From Granulosicoccaceae bacterium (GTDB lineage: Bacteria > Pseudomonadota > Gammaproteobacteria > Granulosicoccales > Granulosicoccaceae), in assembly GCA_020629835.1 (NCBI GenBank), contig JAHDCO010000005.1, forward strand, positions 92,415-156,414: a stretch of 64,000 nucleotides of DNA, in the 5' to 3' direction. Below the pieces are notes generated by a model. The model had not been told where the DNA came from. It was given only the letters and a program-made list of their open reading frames with translations, and did not search any database. The position numbers and the translations under genes are program-made. Positions within the stretch are counted from its first letter, which is position 1. Every line of letters begins with the position of its first letter. Shown piece after piece: positions 62,271 through 64,000 of the stretch.

Positions 62271-62951
62271 GTGAACGACACAACCACCACCGACGCTTCA
62301 TTGCTCCCGCAGGTCTTGAACAATTTATTTCAGTATGGCGGTTGGGTATCCATAATTTTATTAGGGTTATCAGTCATCTCATTAACGGTCATTGTGTTTA
62401 AGACAATCCAGCTGTTTTTTTCGCAACCCGTCGTTCAATCCAAACTCGACCGCAGCATAGCAAGCATCGGTAAAAAGCCATTAAATTCCGTGTTCGACGA
62501 TATTCGTGCACACAAAGGCGCATACCCTTCGTTATTGGCGTTTACGATTAAGTCAGTGCATGAGGGTATTTCCGAATCCACGGTGAGAGAGGAAGTCAGC
62601 AGACGCGCGGAAGGTTTAATCCAAACGTGGCGATCCTACCTCAGTGTGCTTGAGGCAATTGGGTCTATTAGTCCGTTACTGGGTCTATTCGGTACAGTAC
62701 TTGGGATGATTCAAGCATTCCAGGCGTTGGAACAAGCAGGTTCTCAAGTTGACCCATCTGTACTGTCAGGTGGAATTTGGCAAGCCTTGTTTACGACGGG
62801 TGTCGGCTTGGCTGTTGCAATCCCAACCGTACTAGCTCATATCTGGTTAGAGCGAAAAGCTAACGCCAAAGTTGCCGCACTTGAGGATCGCGTCACTCAA
62901 GTGTTCACCGGGTTATCGTTTGCTCAGCATGCTGCTAATCGTTCCAGGTAG
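62271..62951 (+). CDS. exbB: ExbB/TolQ-family proton channel protein
   Basis: A 226-residue inner-membrane protein with three helices: YGGWVSIILLGLSVISLTVIV, and the conserved MotA/TolQ/ExbB region SVLEAIGSISPLLGLFGTVLGMIQAF and WQALFTTGVGLAVAIPTV. With ExbD it couples the proton gradient to TonB. GTG 62271 gives the expected N-terminus; a longer frame from TTG 62202 lacks family sequence. First gene of a likely exbB-exbD-exbD-tonB operon. Confidence 0.9.
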   Translation: MNDTTTTDASLLPQVLNNLFQYGGWVSIILLGLSVISLTVIVFKTIQLFFSQPVVQSKLDRSIASIGKKPLNSVFDDIRAHKGAYPSLLAFTIKSVHEGISESTVREEVSRRAEGLIQTWRSYLSVLEAIGSISPLLGLFGTVLGMIQAFQALEQAGSQVDPSVLSGGIWQALFTTGVGLAVAIPTVLAHIWLERKANAKVAALEDRVTQVFTGLSFAQHAANRSR

Positions 62952-62994
62952 TGCGTGAAAGGGTTTTGACAAGCAGCACCTGTCGCAGCAAATC

Positions 62995-63399
62995 ATGAAA
63001 CTAACTTCTCAACAATCAGCCGTACGAAAAGCCATAAGCCTGGCGCCGCTGATTGATGTGGTGTTTATCTTGTTGTTGTTTTTCATGTTAACAACACAGT
63101 TCATGACCCGAAGCACCATGACCCTGGATCTCAACCGAACAAGTAGTAATGTCATTAATAACCAAACAGGCTCTGTGTTTGTTTTACGTCTTATGACTGG
63201 AAACCGTGTATCAGTGGATGGCAACGAAGTGGCACTGGATGACCCATCAATAAACAAGTTGTTAGTGGATGCATTTTCTAATGACCGCCGAGCCGTTCTG
63301 CGTTTTGATAACGACGCAAACGTTCAGGCACTGACACATTTAATGGATAGCCTACACAGGCTATCCATTGATTCAGCACAGCTGTCGATGGGTTGGTGA
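62995..63399 (+). CDS. exbD: ExbD-family protein 1
   Basis: A 134-residue protein: cytoplasmic start, one membrane helix with the functional Asp (LAPLIDVVFILLLFFMLTTQF) and a periplasmic domain (LMTGNRVSVDGNEVALDD). It forms the ExbB-ExbD energiser. The next ExbD gene starts 1 bp after its stop. Confidence 0.92.
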   Translation: MKLTSQQSAVRKAISLAPLIDVVFILLLFFMLTTQFMTRSTMTLDLNRTSSNVINNQTGSVFVLRLMTGNRVSVDGNEVALDDPSINKLLVDAFSNDRRAVLRFDNDANVQALTHLMDSLHRLSIDSAQLSMGW

Positions 63400-63400
63400 T

Positions 63401-63820
63401 ATGAAGTTTCAGAGCCCACCAAAAAAGACGGCTTATGGGGATCAACTGATTCCCATGATCAATGTGGTTTTTCTGCTGCTTATCTTCTTCATGATTGCAG
63501 GCACCATGCGAGCACCAACACCCGAAGGCATTACCGCACCGAGTAGTGAAGGCTTCACACCAACCAATGTGGGTCGAACACTTTACGTTGATAAAGATGG
63601 GCGCTTTATTCTTGACAATAACTTCATAGATGTCACAGCGCTGAATCAAGTGTTATCAGAAGATGAATGGTTTTCTGACCTGGATAATGAAGCGCTTCCT
63701 GTGCTGTTTGATCGAGCAATGACAATGGAGGTTTTTGCGAAGACCATGGATCAACTGCGATCAACGTCCGCTTCAAAAATCGAACTCATCACCGAGTTTG
63801 GTAGCACATCCTCCCCGTGA
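63401..63820 (+). CDS. exbD: ExbD-family protein 2
   Basis: A 139-residue second ExbD paralogue with the helix LIPMINVVFLLLIFFMIAGTM. The membrane residue equivalent to the essential Asp reads Asn (MINVVF against LIDVVF in the first copy). The periplasmic part follows (TLYVDKDGRFILDNNF). Two-ExbD arrangements occur in TonB systems with dedicated functions; the Asn suggests that copy 1 carries the proton path. ATG 63401 was chosen over an earlier start that overlaps exbD1. Confidence 0.88.
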   Translation: MKFQSPPKKTAYGDQLIPMINVVFLLLIFFMIAGTMRAPTPEGITAPSSEGFTPTNVGRTLYVDKDGRFILDNNFIDVTALNQVLSEDEWFSDLDNEALPVLFDRAMTMEVFAKTMDQLRSTSASKIELITEFGSTSSP

Positions 63821-63839
63821 TGCATTTTCTTCGCACATC

Positions 63840-64000
63840 ATGAGCTCGAATTTACTATGGGTATTTTCAATTGCTGTGGCGATCAGCGTTCACGCGGCGG
63901 TGTTTTACGTTCTAAATGCGCGAGATCAGGAAGCTGTACCAGCCTCTGTGTCCGGTGGCGGTATCACCTTAGTTCTTGCTGATATCAATCCCTCACAAGA
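63840..64000 (+). CDS. TonB-like energy transducer, N-terminus (partial)
   Basis: From ATG 63840 the frame stays open to the window end (53 residues): a short cytoplasmic start, one membrane helix (LLWVFSIAVAISVHAAVFYVL) with the TonB-type SxxxH pattern, then periplasmic sequence. Its position right after exbB-exbD-exbD indicates TonB; the diagnostic C-terminal domain is outside the window. Confidence 0.75.
   Translation, partial: MSSNLLWVFSIAVAISVHAAVFYVLNARDQEAVPASVSGGGITLVLADINPSQ

Overview
The window looks like the chromosome of a heterotrophic, probably marine gammaproteobacterium. This is inferred from gene content (Pho-regulated C-P lyase, alginate/GAG-type ABC importer, several zwitterion and sugar importers, Tex, ExbB/ExbD/TonB); no rRNA or tRNA is present to place it, and I cannot name a genus. 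No insertion sequence, prophage, CRISPR array or tRNA was seen.

Layout. (1) 1-12065: a uronate-polysaccharide locus. On the minus strand a GntR regulator precedes an AlgS/AlgM1/AlgM2/AlgQ-like importer, a heparinase II/III-type lyase, an SDR and a GH88 unsaturated glucuronyl hydrolase; a truncated ABC exporter lies at the edge. A glucarate-dehydratase-like enolase diverges from gntR. (2) 12096-13589: remnant of an arsenic locus, an intact MIP channel and an arsH pseudogene with two in-frame TAA codons. (3) 13798-27495: a Pho regulon block, a Pho-box-preceded secreted phytase-like esterase and a second Pho box before phnCDEE-hexapeptide transferase-phnGHIJKLNM, a near-complete C-P lyase pathway. 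(4) 27586-39793: a TIP30-like reductase, then AraC regulator, PhyH-type dioxygenase, an odd MBL-fold protein, a peptide/opine-family ABC importer and a cytoplasmic GH38 alpha-mannosidase. (5) 39782-44502: a lipoprotein copper-radical oxidase with the whole galactose-oxidase active site, and a DadA-like oxidase behind a tandem glycine riboswitch. (6) 44795-48433: tex, then a Tat-exported intradiol-dioxygenase-like protein and a ferric-reductase-like membrane protein. (7) 48430-56623: a divergent catabolic locus with a NicX/M29-like protein, AhpD-like protein, XRE-cupin regulator and 2OG-Fe oxygenase on one side, and a polar amino acid ABC importer plus MocD/MocE-like desaturase and Rieske ferredoxin on the other. 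(8) 56677-64000: dgoA/dgoK, a tautomerase, a RES-Xre toxin-antitoxin pair with a strong terminator, a class V aminotransferase, an IMPase and the start of an exbB-exbD-exbD-tonB operon.

The recurring theme is scavenging: four complete importers with binding proteins, each next to the enzymes that would process its cargo. A structural pattern links them: each of the four binding-protein genes is followed, before the next gene of its operon, by a perfect inverted repeat with 10-15 bp arms. This suggests a common way of keeping binding-protein mRNA more abundant than the downstream message. The most novel candidates are the glycine-riboswitch-controlled DadA homologue, the AraC/PhyH/MBL/GH38 locus, and the divergent NicX/MocDE locus.
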